Positions 27,140 through 36,440 of a stretch of DNA of 64,000 nucleotides are shown here, in pieces (positions within the stretch are counted from its first letter, which is position 1; each line of letters begins with the position of its first letter). Position numbers and translations under genes: made by a program. The DNA is taken from assembly GCF_001613305.1 (NCBI RefSeq), contig NZ_BDCC01000015.1:1-64000 (forward strand). The letters run 5' to 3'. Below the pieces are notes generated by a model that was given only the letters and a program-made list of their open reading frames with translations, was not told where the DNA came from and did not search any database. This DNA comes from Nocardia vaccinii NBRC 15922 (GTDB lineage: Bacteria > Actinomycetota > Actinomycetes > Mycobacteriales > Mycobacteriaceae).

Positions 27140-27859
27140 ACCCCGCCTTGGGGCGTGCCCTCATCGGCCGGAGCAAATCCCTTGCCCGCCTCGATAACTC
27201 CCGCTTTCAGCCAATCCCGGACCATGTCCCTGGCGGGGAAAGATCCGATGGCATCGAGTAGCCGGGAGTGATCGATTCTGTCGAGCGCCGCCGCCAGATC
27301 GGCGTCCAGTGCCCACACCCGCTTGGCTCGTTGGCCTCGGCAGACGGTATAGATCGCCTGAATCGCATCGCGACAGCTGCGCCCCGGCCGGAACCCATAG
27401 GATTTGGGCTCGAACCGGGCCTCCCACTCAGGTTCCAGCGCGTTACGAACCCTGCCTTGATGGCAACGGTCCGCGATCACCGGAATCCCGAGCGGCCGCA
27501 ACTTCGCACGGTTACCCGCCTTGGGGATATACGCCCGCTTGACCGGCCGGGGCTGCCAGGATGCCGCGTCACGGTGCACCTGCACCGCCAGCTGCATCCG
27601 GTCGTGAAGAGGTCAGCGCGACCTCGCCATCAATCCCGGCGGTCTTGCGTCCCGCATTGCGCTGCGTCGCCTGCCGCACGCTGATCAGCGTGTTGCTCCA
27701 GCTGCGCAGCATCATCTTCTGCAAGTTCCTGACCCTCGCCAGGTTCCCGCTCCGAGTCGCTGTGAAGATCCGCTGCCACAGCCGCCCTACGTTGTCCTCG
27801 TGATGCCGCCAGTCGACGACATCCCACGAAAGAGCCACGCCCTCAGGTCCGTTCACCAT
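27138..27859 (-). pseudogene. Group II intron reverse transcriptase, N-terminal half (frameshifted)
   Basis: The minus-strand frame starts around ATG 27859 (MVNGPEGVALSWD) and covers EDNVGRLWQRIFTATRSGN and SVRQATQRNAGRKTAGIDGEVALTS. A one-base shift near 27598 leads to VKRAYIPKAGNRAKLRPLGIP, SYGFRPGRSCRDAI, VWALDADLAAALDRIDH and GTPQGGV, where the recombinase element interrupts it. These are the RT0 to RT4 fingers and palm motifs. The sequence type is that of longer actinobacterial intron RTs whose next residues are usually ISPLLLNVALHG. The other half (24232-24897) reads SPVLANLFLHYAFD, so the halves may not be from one parent. Confidence 0.75.
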
Positions 27860-28364
27860 TCGGTGTCCAACTTGTCCTTCGGTACCGGCGGTTCGAGACC
27901 GCATCGCTTCAGCAGCTCACCTATCCACGTCAGCGCCTCTTTCGAGGCCCGAACACATGGCCCGGTATCCGGCCAGTTATCCAGCGACAACGACATGGAG
28001 GTGCCGCCACAGCGCGCTGGTTTCCTGTCGGCTTTCCCAATTCTCACATCAGCGGCCGGACGAGGGCATCGAGAATGGCATTGGCCCGCATCGACGTCCT
28101 GCGCGACTACTTCGACTGCCCTACCTACTCGAACTCGGCTGCGACCACCAAAGCAAACCGGTGCTCGAACACCACCACGCCGCCGCAGACGCCCGGTCAG
28201 TGATCCCTGGGCTATCAGTGACCGCATGACCGAGTATGCCGCTGGCCCGGCTCCACATTCCATCCTCCGCACTGGCGCGCAGCATCCCATCAGTCTAGTT
28301 GCCAAATGGTTGCCACGAAGCACGGTTACGTCGGCCCATCCCGTCAGGTCGCGGATCGCGCGGA
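27860..28364 (-). other. Probable group II intron 5-prime region, no gene
   Basis: Between the RT start and the mce promoter no frame on either strand looks like a real protein. Group II introns need several hundred bases of structured RNA before the ORF, so this is the expected place for domains I to III. A GTGCG sequence, the usual intron 5-prime start, occurs on the minus strand near 28270 (GTGCGGAGG). I could not fold the region, so this remains a suggestion. Confidence 0.3.
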
Positions 28365-28399
28365 TTGACGAACGGCGCTAATTACCCTACTCTCGGTAG
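28365..28399 (+). promoter_or_regulatory. Promoter and TetR-type operator of mce operon 1
   Basis: TTGACG (28365-28370), 17 bases, TACTCT (28388-28393) form a good promoter 45 bases before the yrbE start. The -10 box lies within the palindrome CTACTCTCGGTAG (28387-28399). The same palindrome recurs at 38588, 39384 and 41578. A repressor bound here would block polymerase; the TetR protein encoded at 38698-39291 is the natural candidate. Confidence 0.65.
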
Positions 28400-28437
28400 A
28401 TCAATTAGGCCTAGCCAGGAGAAGCCCGAGGTCTTCC

Positions 28438-29247
28438 GTGTCCGAGCTATTGCAGAGCGGCGTGCCCGCCCAGGTCGTGACCGCCACCCGGACGGTGGGA
28501 CGGACGTTCCGACTGGGGGCACGAGCGACCGCGATCACGGTGTTCGATATCGCATCGGGGCGGTTTCCATGGCGAGAGGCACTGGTCCAGGCATGGTTCT
28601 TCGTGACCGTGACCGCGGTTCCTGCAGTGTTGCTGTCGGTACCGTTCGGGGTCGTTATCGCGGTGCAGATCGGGTCGCTCACCAAGAGCGTCGGCGCCAA
28701 CTCGATGGCCGGGGCGATAGGTGGTATCGGCGTTATGCAGCAGGGAGCGCCCCTGGCGGCGGCCCTGTTGGTCGGAGGGGCCGGGGCGTCGGCGGTAGCA
28801 GCGGATCTGGGGTCTCGTACGGTCCGCGAAGAGATCGACGCGATGCGCACGATGGGAATCGATCCGCAGCAGCGGCTGGTGGCACCGCGGCTGCTGGCGG
28901 TGATGATCGTGGCCCCGATGTTGGCGGTGCTGATCGTGATGATGTCGATCGTGGCGTCGTATCTGGTGGCGATCGTGGGCCAAAACGTCGCCTCGGGGTC
29001 GTACTGGCTGTCATTCGGTACGTTCGCATCGGTGTCGGATCTGGTTATCTGCATTGTCAAGGCGATAATCTTCGGATACATCGTGGTAGTGGTCGCTGCC
29101 CAGCGTGGGCTCGAAGCGCGCGGCGGACCGCGCGGGGTGGCCGATGGCGTCAACGCGGCAGTGGTGATCGGCGTCGTGAGTTGCGTGGTCGTCAATGTCG
29201 CGATCACTCAGTTGGTCGCGATGTTCATTCCACCGAGGTTGTTCTGA
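28438..29247 (+). CDS. yrbEA: MlaE/YrbE permease subunit A of Mce transporter 1
   Basis: A 269-residue integral membrane protein of the MlaE permease family, starting at GTG 28438 after GAGG. It has several hydrophobic segments and the conserved EEIDAMRTMGIDPQQRLVAPR motif near residue 130 that contacts the ATPase. Family members form the inner-membrane permease of Mce lipid importers with an MlaF-like ATPase encoded elsewhere. It is the first gene of a tightly coupled eight- or nine-gene operon and overlaps yrbEB by one base. Confidence 0.93.
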   Translation: MSELLQSGVPAQVVTATRTVGRTFRLGARATAITVFDIASGRFPWREALVQAWFFVTVTAVPAVLLSVPFGVVIAVQIGSLTKSVGANSMAGAIGGIGVMQQGAPLAAALLVGGAGASAVAADLGSRTVREEIDAMRTMGIDPQQRLVAPRLLAVMIVAPMLAVLIVMMSIVASYLVAIVGQNVASGSYWLSFGTFASVSDLVICIVKAIIFGYIVVVVAAQRGLEARGGPRGVADGVNAAVVIGVVSCVVVNVAITQLVAMFIPPRLF

Positions 29248-30137
29248 TGGCCGCGCAGTCGCGGATCCCGACCGGGAACGGCCCCTCGTCGCATCTACCG
29301 CAGGGATTGGCGTGGAGCCGTCGGCTGCGAGGAGGCCGATTGTGGGCACCGCTGGACATGATTGGGCATCAGCTGCATTTCGCTGGGCTGGTGATACGTG
29401 GCATGTGGATGGCGATCACGACCTATCGGCGCCAAATCGGCGTCACGTTCACCGAACTGGCTTGGGGCCGTGGCGCGTTCGTCGTCGGAGGAGGTGTGGC
29501 GCCGGTACTCGTGATACTGGGTGTCGCGGTGGGAGCGATGATCGGCATCCTGGGGCATACCGTGCTCAACGTGCTGGGGCTGGGCCCCATCAGCGGGGTG
29601 ATCTCCGCCTATGGCGCCACCCGCGAGTTCGCACCGATCACGGCGGCAATCGGGTTCGCGGCCCAAGCCGGTTGCCGCCTGACCGCCGAGATCGGGTCGA
29701 TGCGGATATCGGAGGAGATCGATGCCCTCGAAGCCCAAGCGGTGCAACCGATTCCGTTCGTCGTATCCACCCGGGTGGTCGCCGGGGTAATCACGATCAT
29801 CCCGACCTACCTCATCACACTGGCGCTGTCGTATCTGTCGGCGCAGGTGGTGATCACCGTCATTCAGGGCGAAAGCACCGGCGCTTACGGCCACTACTTC
29901 CACATGTTCGTCAACGGTCGCGATGTGCTGATGTCACTGATCAAGGTGATCGTCTTCGTGGTGATCGTGATCGTCACGCACTGCTATCAGGGGTATTACG
30001 CCTCCGGCGGGCCGGAGGGAGTCGGTATCGCCTCGGGTCGTGCCATCCGGGCGAGCCTGGTGCTGGTGATCGTCGCCGACATGGTCCTGACCATCCTCAT
30101 GTGGGGTTTCCACTCCACCATCAGCTTCTCGGGGTAG
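29247..30137 (+). CDS. yrbEB: MlaE/YrbE permease subunit B of Mce transporter 1
   Basis: A 296-residue permease paralogue of the preceding protein. The motif is EEIDALEAQAVQPIPFVVSTR, preceded by FAAQAGCRLTAEIGSMRI, typical of the B subunit. Start ATG 29247 overlaps the TGA of yrbEA (TGATG). It pairs with YrbEA in the cytoplasmic membrane. The large frame beginning at 28299 in this phase is antisense or out-of-frame noise before 29247. Confidence 0.93.
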   Translation: MAAQSRIPTGNGPSSHLPQGLAWSRRLRGGRLWAPLDMIGHQLHFAGLVIRGMWMAITTYRRQIGVTFTELAWGRGAFVVGGGVAPVLVILGVAVGAMIGILGHTVLNVLGLGPISGVISAYGATREFAPITAAIGFAAQAGCRLTAEIGSMRISEEIDALEAQAVQPIPFVVSTRVVAGVITIIPTYLITLALSYLSAQVVITVIQGESTGAYGHYFHMFVNGRDVLMSLIKVIVFVVIVIVTHCYQGYYASGGPEGVGIASGRAIRASLVLVIVADMVLTILMWGFHSTISFSG

Positions 30138-30141
30138 CGCT

Positions 30142-31191
30142 GTGCCAGTTCCTGTCGATCTGTCCAATCGCGGCCCCGGCCGGTGGGGACTGCGAGCACG
30201 CGGGGTCGCCGCGGCAGCGGTTCTGATCGTGGCCGGTGTCGGCGCCCACTCTTTCGGCGAGCCGGACCGGGCGGCGCAAGCTGAGCTGATACTCGACGTA
30301 CCAAGCATCGGCGACGGTGTCGATACGGCCACACAGGTTCGCATGCACGGGCTAGCAGTGGGCACGGTCCAGCGTATCGCCGCGCGCGGGGCCGACCATC
30401 AGGTCGTCACGGTCGCGATCGACCAGGCCCGGTTGCCGGAGTTGTCGTCATCGTTGCAGATCCGGTTCGTGTCTGCCAATGTCTTCGGGACCACGGCCAT
30501 CGAGCTGATACCGAAACCGGGCGGCACCGCGCTCCGAGACGGATCGAGTCTCGACTATCGCAGCACGGTGGACAACTACACCGTCACCAACGTACTGCGG
30601 GGGACGGAGTCGATCCTGCTCGACGTCGTCACACCCCAGCTATCGGACTCGCTGAACAACGCCGCGGATTTGATGGCCGCCCTCGCCCCGGGCTTCGGGG
30701 CCGCAGTAGTTACTCTCCGTGCGACCCAGCACGTCGGGTCGCCACCGCTGGACCGTGTGCTGAACACGACCGCCGACGCCTTCGCCCGGACCGGACCGAT
30801 CGCCGGTGCCGGGGTGAGCGTATTGCACGGGTTCCTCAGCCTCGATCTGCTCGACGTCCCACAGCGGGTGGATTTGGCCCGACGGTTCATGCCCGCGATC
30901 ATCCGTCTGCTGTTCGGGGAGATCGCCAATCTTGCCGGTGCCGCGGCGCCGCTGTCCCCGGCCATCAACGTGCTCGACGACTACCTCGACCCACTCACAC
31001 ACCAGCTCCGCGCGGTGTCGCCCACGCAATTGGCCGACGTGCTCGACCGACTCGATCGTGCCTTCGCGCGAGGACCCGACGGACGCGTCAGTTTGCACAC
31101 CGAGGTGCAGATCGGCGGTCCGCCTCCGGCAGCGAACAGCACGCTGCCGGAGGTGGCCGCCCCAGCGCCGCCACAAGAAAGGACACGGTAG
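30142..31191 (+). CDS. mceA: Mce protein A of operon 1
   Basis: A 349-residue Mce-family substrate-binding subunit starting at GTG 30142. An N-terminal signal anchor (GVAAAAVLIVAGVGAHSF) is followed by the MCE beta-barrel domain (QVRMHGLAVGTVQRIAA ... FVSANVFGTTAIELIPK) and a helical C-terminal part. MceA subunits form part of the hexameric needle that carries hydrophobic substrate across the periplasm. It is shorter than typical 400 to 450-residue MceA proteins, lacking the long C-terminal tail seen in the second operon. Confidence 0.9.
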   Translation: MPVPVDLSNRGPGRWGLRARGVAAAAVLIVAGVGAHSFGEPDRAAQAELILDVPSIGDGVDTATQVRMHGLAVGTVQRIAARGADHQVVTVAIDQARLPELSSSLQIRFVSANVFGTTAIELIPKPGGTALRDGSSLDYRSTVDNYTVTNVLRGTESILLDVVTPQLSDSLNNAADLMAALAPGFGAAVVTLRATQHVGSPPLDRVLNTTADAFARTGPIAGAGVSVLHGFLSLDLLDVPQRVDLARRFMPAIIRLLFGEIANLAGAAAPLSPAINVLDDYLDPLTHQLRAVSPTQLADVLDRLDRAFARGPDGRVSLHTEVQIGGPPPAANSTLPEVAAPAPPQERTR

Positions 31192-31195
31192 ATAT

Positions 31196-32209
31196 ATGCG
31201 TTCGGCTCGTTCGTCAGCACTTCGATTGGCGGGTTTCGCGGTCGTGGTGGCCTTGACGATCGTTCTCATCGTGCAGGCGATCAATCGGCCGGTGTCAGGG
31301 GGCACCACCACCTATACGGCCGTGTTCACCGACGTCTTCGGTCTACGCCCCAACGCCGACGTGCGCGTGCGGGGTGTACAGGTCGGCAAGGTCGTCGACA
31401 TCGGATTGCAGGACAGCACCCGCGCCCGGGTCCGGTTCACTGTCCAGGATTCGCATCGGCTGCTCGTCGCCGACGTCGTTGCCGTCAAATTCCAAAGCCT
31501 GACCGGCCAGCGATACTTGGCCGTCCTGCCCGGTGCCGACGCCGCCGCCGCGCCGCAGGATCCGCGCCGACAGATCCCCATCGAACACACCCAACCGTCG
31601 TTGGATGTCACCGCGCTGTTCAACGGCCTGCAACCGATTTTGCAGCAGGCCGACCCGGCCATCTACAACCGGCTGACCCACAGCCTGCTGGCGTTACTTC
31701 AGGGCGACAACGACGCCGGCGTAGGCCCGATCCTCGACGACATCGCCACGCTGGCCTCTTACGCCGGCGACCGGGCGGCTGTGTTCCGGATCATCCTCGA
31801 CAACCTCCACCGCACCGCCGGAGTTCTCAGCGGCAACGCGCAGACTTTGGCCACCGGATTGCAGCTGTTCAGCAGGATGTTCACGACGCTGACCGATCAG
31901 GTGCAGAAGCTGCTCGGCATGATCAACCAAGGCGCAGCGGAGTTCTCCGGGCTCGACACCTTGCTGTCGACGCTGCAGGTGCTGGTGCTGGGCGGCAGCG
32001 ATAAACTAAACGAGAGGCTGTACCAGATCCTGCCGGACCCAGCACAGGCGGTGCAGGCGCTGACGGCAGTACCGGCGTTCCTGCAGGGTCTGAGCCGAGC
32101 CTTGCCGAACACCGCTGCCGATCTGCGCTGCTCCAAGGGCAATACATCGCTACCAGGATTGGCGAACATCCTGCTGTCCGGACGGCAGGTGGTGTTATGC
32201 ACACCGTGA
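31196..32209 (+). CDS. mceB: Mce protein B of operon 1
   Basis: A 337-residue MceB. ATG 31196 follows GAAAGGA and lies five bases after mceA. Signal anchor AGFAVVVALTIVLIVQAI, then the MCE domain (FTDVFGLRPNADVRVRGVQVGKVVDIGL, FQSLTGQRYLAVLPG) and a long helical region. The final sequence contains a Cys pair (LRCSKG, VVLCTP), as in other MceB proteins. It overlaps mceC by 13 bases. Confidence 0.92.
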   Translation: MRSARSSALRLAGFAVVVALTIVLIVQAINRPVSGGTTTYTAVFTDVFGLRPNADVRVRGVQVGKVVDIGLQDSTRARVRFTVQDSHRLLVADVVAVKFQSLTGQRYLAVLPGADAAAAPQDPRRQIPIEHTQPSLDVTALFNGLQPILQQADPAIYNRLTHSLLALLQGDNDAGVGPILDDIATLASYAGDRAAVFRIILDNLHRTAGVLSGNAQTLATGLQLFSRMFTTLTDQVQKLLGMINQGAAEFSGLDTLLSTLQVLVLGGSDKLNERLYQILPDPAQAVQALTAVPAFLQGLSRALPNTAADLRCSKGNTSLPGLANILLSGRQVVLCTP

Positions 32210-33273
32210 CACCACCCACAAACAATCCGACCGCCGGAACACCTATCCGCGGAGCAATGCGAAACGCGCGGCCCTGGGCCGGGTTCGGCGCCGAGCAGGC
32301 CGACGAGCGCGGCCAGTTGATGTGGGCGAGTCTCGGAATCGGCGCCGTGGTGTCAGTGCTGGTGCTGGCGGGGTGGATGTTTGTGAATCCGCCCGGTGCG
32401 CACACCTATCGGGCAGACATGACCGGCACGGGCGGCATTCAGGCCGGAGCCGATGTGCGGATCGCCGGCGTCCCGGTCGGCAAGGTCGCGTCGCTCGTCT
32501 TGGAAGGCGACCACGTGGTGATGACCTTCACCGTCGACACCGCCGCCCGCGTCGGCGACCTGTCCAGCATCGAGGTGCGCATGCTCAGCCCGGTCGGCGG
32601 CTACTACATCAGCCTGGCACCGTCAGGACCGCGGCCACTCGGCGCGGCGCATATCCCCGCAGACCGGGTACGGCTGCCGTTCCAGATTCCCCAGCTACTG
32701 CAGGACATGACCCCGGTCGTGGGCGAGATCGACGCGCAGAACCTGCGTCTCACGATGGACAAGATCGATCGGGCGATCGCCGACGCGCCCGGGGCCGTGC
32801 ATCAGGTCCTGGACAACACCCGAAACCTCCTGGACGTGTTCACCCAGCAGCACGGGCAACTCACCACGATCCTCGACATGTCCAACGAGTACCTCGGCGT
32901 GGTCAACGACAACCGTGCGGTCGTCAAGACACTCATCGACAACCTGATGGCACTGGAACCGCAGCTGCTGGCCAACCGGGACGCCGTGCGAGTCACGGTC
33001 GCCGGTATCGCGTCTATCCTGACGAAAGTGCTCGGCGTCATCGCCGGCCCGTACAAGGACCGTCTCGAGCCGCTTGTTTTCCCGCTCGAGCAGGCCTATT
33101 CCGACGGCCAGGAACTCACCCGTCGCCTCGACGACGTGCTCAACCAGTTCCGCACAAAGGTCAACACCCTGGCTGAATATCTGGGCCCGGATGGGCAGAT
33201 CTACATCGACACTGGTCGCGCAAGAATCGATGGGCCGGCCGTGTGCATTCCCATCCCAGGACAGGGGTGTTGA
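32197..33273 (+). CDS. mceC: Mce protein C of operon 1
   Basis: A 358-residue MceC. About 45 cytosolic residues precede the signal anchor (ASLGIGAVVSVLVLAGWMF). The MCE domain contains GGIQAGADVRIAGVPVGKV and MLSPVGGYYISLAPSG. The C-terminus ends in VCIPIPGQGC, with a terminal Cys pair. The order and overlaps fit one assembled hexamer of MceA to MceF. Confidence 0.92.
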   Translation: MHTVTPPTNNPTAGTPIRGAMRNARPWAGFGAEQADERGQLMWASLGIGAVVSVLVLAGWMFVNPPGAHTYRADMTGTGGIQAGADVRIAGVPVGKVASLVLEGDHVVMTFTVDTAARVGDLSSIEVRMLSPVGGYYISLAPSGPRPLGAAHIPADRVRLPFQIPQLLQDMTPVVGEIDAQNLRLTMDKIDRAIADAPGAVHQVLDNTRNLLDVFTQQHGQLTTILDMSNEYLGVVNDNRAVVKTLIDNLMALEPQLLANRDAVRVTVAGIASILTKVLGVIAGPYKDRLEPLVFPLEQAYSDGQELTRRLDDVLNQFRTKVNTLAEYLGPDGQIYIDTGRARIDGPAVCIPIPGQGC

Positions 33274-33275
33274 CC

Positions 33276-34403
33276 ATGACGGCAACGGCACCAGTCGCGA
33301 CGGCACGTCGGCGGCGCTACGCCGTTCGGTGGACCGCAGTCGTCGCAGTGATCGCGACGGCCACAGTCACCGCCGTGGTGCTGATGCGAGGGTCGAACAC
33401 TTCCGGCACCCACGCATTGTGCGCGGAGGTTCATGACTCCCTCGGTCTCTACCAAGGTGCACCGGTCACCATCCGCGGAATCGAGATAGGCACCGTCACT
33501 GCCCTGCAGCCCGATGGCGGCCACGTTCGTATCGATATGCGGATCGGGCGCCGCGACCTTCCCGCGGACGTGCACGCGGTGGTGGTGAGTAACTCCATCC
33601 TGACCGACCGGCGCGTCGAGCTCGTCGGTGCCGATGCCCGCCCAGGCCCGCTGCTGTCGGCAAACACATGCATCCACCCGCCGATGACGGCGACCCCGGT
33701 CGGCATCAACGACGCACTGCAGGCGTTCTCCACACTCGCCACACAGCTGTCCGCCCCCACCGCCGATGGCGGCCGGTCCTTGCGAGACCTGCTGAACCGT
33801 CTGGGCCGTGAGCTCGACGGAACCGGGCCAACGATCAACGGTACGCTGACCGACCTGGCCACGGTCACGGCATCACCGCAAGAATTCCTCACGCAACTTC
33901 GCCGCATCCTCGACAACTTGGCGACGTTGTCGACCTCGGCGGCCCGCGGCTGGCCGGAACTGAAACTCACGCTACCCGACCTAGGCCCGGCCTTCGCGGT
34001 CGCCGCCGACCTGCTGGCTCTATTCCCGCCCCTGATCAGTTCGTTCTCCGCTGCCGACGCACCGCTGACCAGACTCCTCACCGAACACCTGCCCAAACTG
34101 ACGCCACTGATCGAGGCGGCGATCCCGATCATCGACCAAGTCGACAACCACGTCGAGAACGGCAAACAACTGCTCGACAAGATCCCCACCATCGTCACCC
34201 TGCTGCAGAACATGTTCGACAAGCAGGGCGCGATGGCAGTCACCTACGCGCCACCACGATTCACCGTCCACACCCCCTCCCCGAACGCGATATGCGCGCA
34301 GCTCAACGCCACCCGGGCGGGAGCGTGCGAGCCGGTTGCGATCGACCGAGCGAGCGTGCCGTTGATCCAAATGGTGCTGTCCGCGATCGGTGGCCACTCA
34401 TGA
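33276..34403 (+). CDS. mceD: Mce protein D of operon 1
   Basis: A 375-residue MceD starting at ATG 33276, two bases after mceC. Signal anchor TAVVAVIATATVTAVVLM, then the MCE domain (SLGLYQGAPVTIRGIEIGTVTAL, VVSNSILTDRRVELVG). No lipobox is present, unlike the D subunit of the second operon. It overlaps mceE by four bases (ATGA). Confidence 0.92.
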   Translation: MTATAPVATARRRRYAVRWTAVVAVIATATVTAVVLMRGSNTSGTHALCAEVHDSLGLYQGAPVTIRGIEIGTVTALQPDGGHVRIDMRIGRRDLPADVHAVVVSNSILTDRRVELVGADARPGPLLSANTCIHPPMTATPVGINDALQAFSTLATQLSAPTADGGRSLRDLLNRLGRELDGTGPTINGTLTDLATVTASPQEFLTQLRRILDNLATLSTSAARGWPELKLTLPDLGPAFAVAADLLALFPPLISSFSAADAPLTRLLTEHLPKLTPLIEAAIPIIDQVDNHVENGKQLLDKIPTIVTLLQNMFDKQGAMAVTYAPPRFTVHTPSPNAICAQLNATRAGACEPVAIDRASVPLIQMVLSAIGGHS

Positions 34404-35449
34404 CCACCGCGCACGGGCGTCGAGGAATCGCCGAGCTGGCACGGCGGGCCGCCACTGCATTGTTCAGTCTCGTAGTCCTGGCCGTGATGTCTGGATGTGG
34501 GTTCAACCCCGAGGACTATTCAGTACCCGGATCGGGCGTCGGGGGGCCGACCTACACCCTGAGGATCGACTTCGCCTCGGTGCTCAACCTCCCGGCAGGG
34601 GCGAAGGTACTCGCCAACGGCACACAGGTCGGGCAGCTGACCGACCTACAGCTGCACCGCGACTACGCCGTTGCCACTGTCCAGCTGACAACATCACTAC
34701 ACCTGCCAGCCGGCACGGGCGCTGAACTACGCCAAACCACCCTGCTCGGCGACACCTATATCGCACTGGTACCGCCCACCGGCGGGACCGGGCCTGCCCT
34801 GATCGACGGCGACACCATCCCGATCACCCGGACCACAGCCGGCCCCCAAGCCGAAGACGTGCTGCAGCGGATGGCGCTGTTGGTCAACGGTGGCAGCCTC
34901 ACCGCACTGCAGAACGCGGTCGACCGCCTCAACCAGGCGCTCCCCGCAGACCCCGCACAGAGCCGAGACCTGGCCGCCGGTGTCACCGCCGCAATCCATG
35001 CCGCCGCCACCGACACCACTGACATAGGCCGGATCATCGACGCCAATCGCACGCTGACCCAGACCCTGGTCGATGACCGGAACAAACTCGCCCTCGTGTT
35101 CTCACCAACCGGGAACAACCGGCTCCATACCGCCTTCTACTTCACCGATGGCGTGTTGTACATCATCATCCAGCTCCAGAACCTGACAAACGCACTCACC
35201 TGGCTGATCCCCGAACTGCCACACCTCAACGACTTTCTCGGCACTGGCGTACCGCTACTGCGGGCCTCCTCGGCGAGCGCAGTGCAGTTCAACGGAACCA
35301 TCGGCGCCATGCTCGACTTGGGCAAGAACAAGCTGCTGCCGTTCCTGGCCGACGGCCCCTCGATCGACATCGCCCGGCTACACATCGGCGGCAACGACGT
35401 CACCACCGACGCACTCACCCTCCTGCGCGTGATCGGAGCTCTGCCATGA
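34400..35449 (+). CDS. mceE: Mce protein E of operon 1, lipoprotein
   Basis: A 349-residue MceE (LprK-like) with a lipoprotein signal peptide: FSLVVLAVMSGC places the lipidated Cys near residue 32. The MCE domain reads LNLPAGAKVLANGTQVGQLTDL and QTTLLGDTYIALVPP. A lipid anchor is normal for MceE and tethers the complex. ATG 34400 overlaps mceD; the stop overlaps mceF by four bases. Confidence 0.93.
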   Translation: MTTAHGRRGIAELARRAATALFSLVVLAVMSGCGFNPEDYSVPGSGVGGPTYTLRIDFASVLNLPAGAKVLANGTQVGQLTDLQLHRDYAVATVQLTTSLHLPAGTGAELRQTTLLGDTYIALVPPTGGTGPALIDGDTIPITRTTAGPQAEDVLQRMALLVNGGSLTALQNAVDRLNQALPADPAQSRDLAAGVTAAIHAAATDTTDIGRIIDANRTLTQTLVDDRNKLALVFSPTGNNRLHTAFYFTDGVLYIIIQLQNLTNALTWLIPELPHLNDFLGTGVPLLRASSASAVQFNGTIGAMLDLGKNKLLPFLADGPSIDIARLHIGGNDVTTDALTLLRVIGALP

Positions 35450-36405
35450 AAAGGCTCGCGCCCTGGCTGTCGGCTCTGGCACTGGTGCTGGTGCTGGTGG
35501 CGGGAACCGGGTACCTCATGCTCGGCGTCCTGCAACGGCACCCCTTCACCGCAACCACCACCGTCACCGTCGACATGCCCGACTCCGGCGGCCTCCGCAC
35601 CGACTCGACGGTGGTGTACCGGGGCGTGAACATCGGCACCGTCGACGCGATCACCAGCATCGACGGCGGCGTTGCCGTCCGATTAACCTTTCAGGCCCGC
35701 TACCGGATTCCCGCCGCGTCCACCATGAAGGTCGAAGACTTGTCCGCAATCGGCGAACCGGTATTCGAATTCATTCCCAACTCCACCACCGGCCCCTACC
35801 TCCACCACGGCCAGCATCTACACGGCACCCGCGTCCAGATCCCTGCCTCGGCACCCCAGATGCTCGCCGCGACCTCCCAGCTGATCGATCAACTCGACCC
35901 CGCAACCCTGCAATCGCTGGTCAACACCCTGACGCGGGCCGTCACCGGCCTCCAGGGCGCCACACCCCTGATCGGGGCCGCCACCACCGAAATCACCGCG
36001 ACGCTGACCAGCCGCCAGCAGGACTTGAAACGGACTGTCCAGAACTTCATGACCATGATCAACGACGCCGGCTGGCTCGGCCCCGCCCTGGCAGGCGTGC
36101 CGGGCCCCTTCACCGACTTCGGCGCGATCGTTCAGGAGGTCTTCGCCAAATTCTTCGACATGTCCGCCCAATTCGACGGCGACAAGGTGATCAACACCTA
36201 CTTCCCCGAACTGGACGAGCTTATCCGGCTGCTACAGCACCTCGCACCCCCGATCGGCACGATCGCACAAGCACTACGACCGGTCAGCCGGGCCACCGCC
36301 CCCCTGCTGAATCGACTCGACTTCGCAGCCCTCCTCGATCGAGCCCTACAAGCGCTGCCGGGCGATCGACTCCGTATCGACCTCACCGTGCCCCCACCGA
36401 AATAA
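35446..36405 (+). CDS. mceF: Mce protein F of operon 1
   Basis: A 319-residue MceF. Signal anchor LSALALVLVLVAGTGYLMLG, MCE domain with DSGGLRTDSTVVYRGVNIGTV and VEDLSAIGEPVFEFIPNS, then the helical needle segment ending at PKxx. It lacks the long proline-rich tail present in MceF of the second operon. It is the last mce gene of this operon; the associated membrane protein follows after 35 bases. Confidence 0.92.
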   Translation: MKRLAPWLSALALVLVLVAGTGYLMLGVLQRHPFTATTTVTVDMPDSGGLRTDSTVVYRGVNIGTVDAITSIDGGVAVRLTFQARYRIPAASTMKVEDLSAIGEPVFEFIPNSTTGPYLHHGQHLHGTRVQIPASAPQMLAATSQLIDQLDPATLQSLVNTLTRAVTGLQGATPLIGAATTEITATLTSRQQDLKRTVQNFMTMINDAGWLGPALAGVPGPFTDFGAIVQEVFAKFFDMSAQFDGDKVINTYFPELDELIRLLQHLAPPIGTIAQALRPVSRATAPLLNRLDFAALLDRALQALPGDRLRIDLTVPPPK

Positions 36406-36440
36406 CACAGACAGCTGAAGCCCCCCGCAGAAGGACCTAT

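Larger units (their letters stand above)
24896..27141 (+). mobile_element. Serine-recombinase integrative element (about 2.24 kb) inserted in an intron RT gene
   Basis: The element is bounded by a perfect 20-bp inverted repeat (24898-24917 and 27115-27134) and carries two small ORFs and a serine recombinase, all on the plus strand. An AC dinucleotide (GT on the coding strand of the RT) is found at both junctions (24896-24897 and 27140-27141). Removing one copy plus the element joins the two RT pieces in frame through TPQGGVVSPVLAN. Terminal arms that are inverted copies are expected if a dyad attP was split by integration. The boundary assignment is an inference. Confidence 0.6.

Noticed and set aside
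28299..30137. 612-residue plus-strand frame covering both yrbE genes
   Set aside because: Before 29247 it is out of frame with yrbEA and Arg/Gly-rich; only the part from ATG 29247 is yrbEB.
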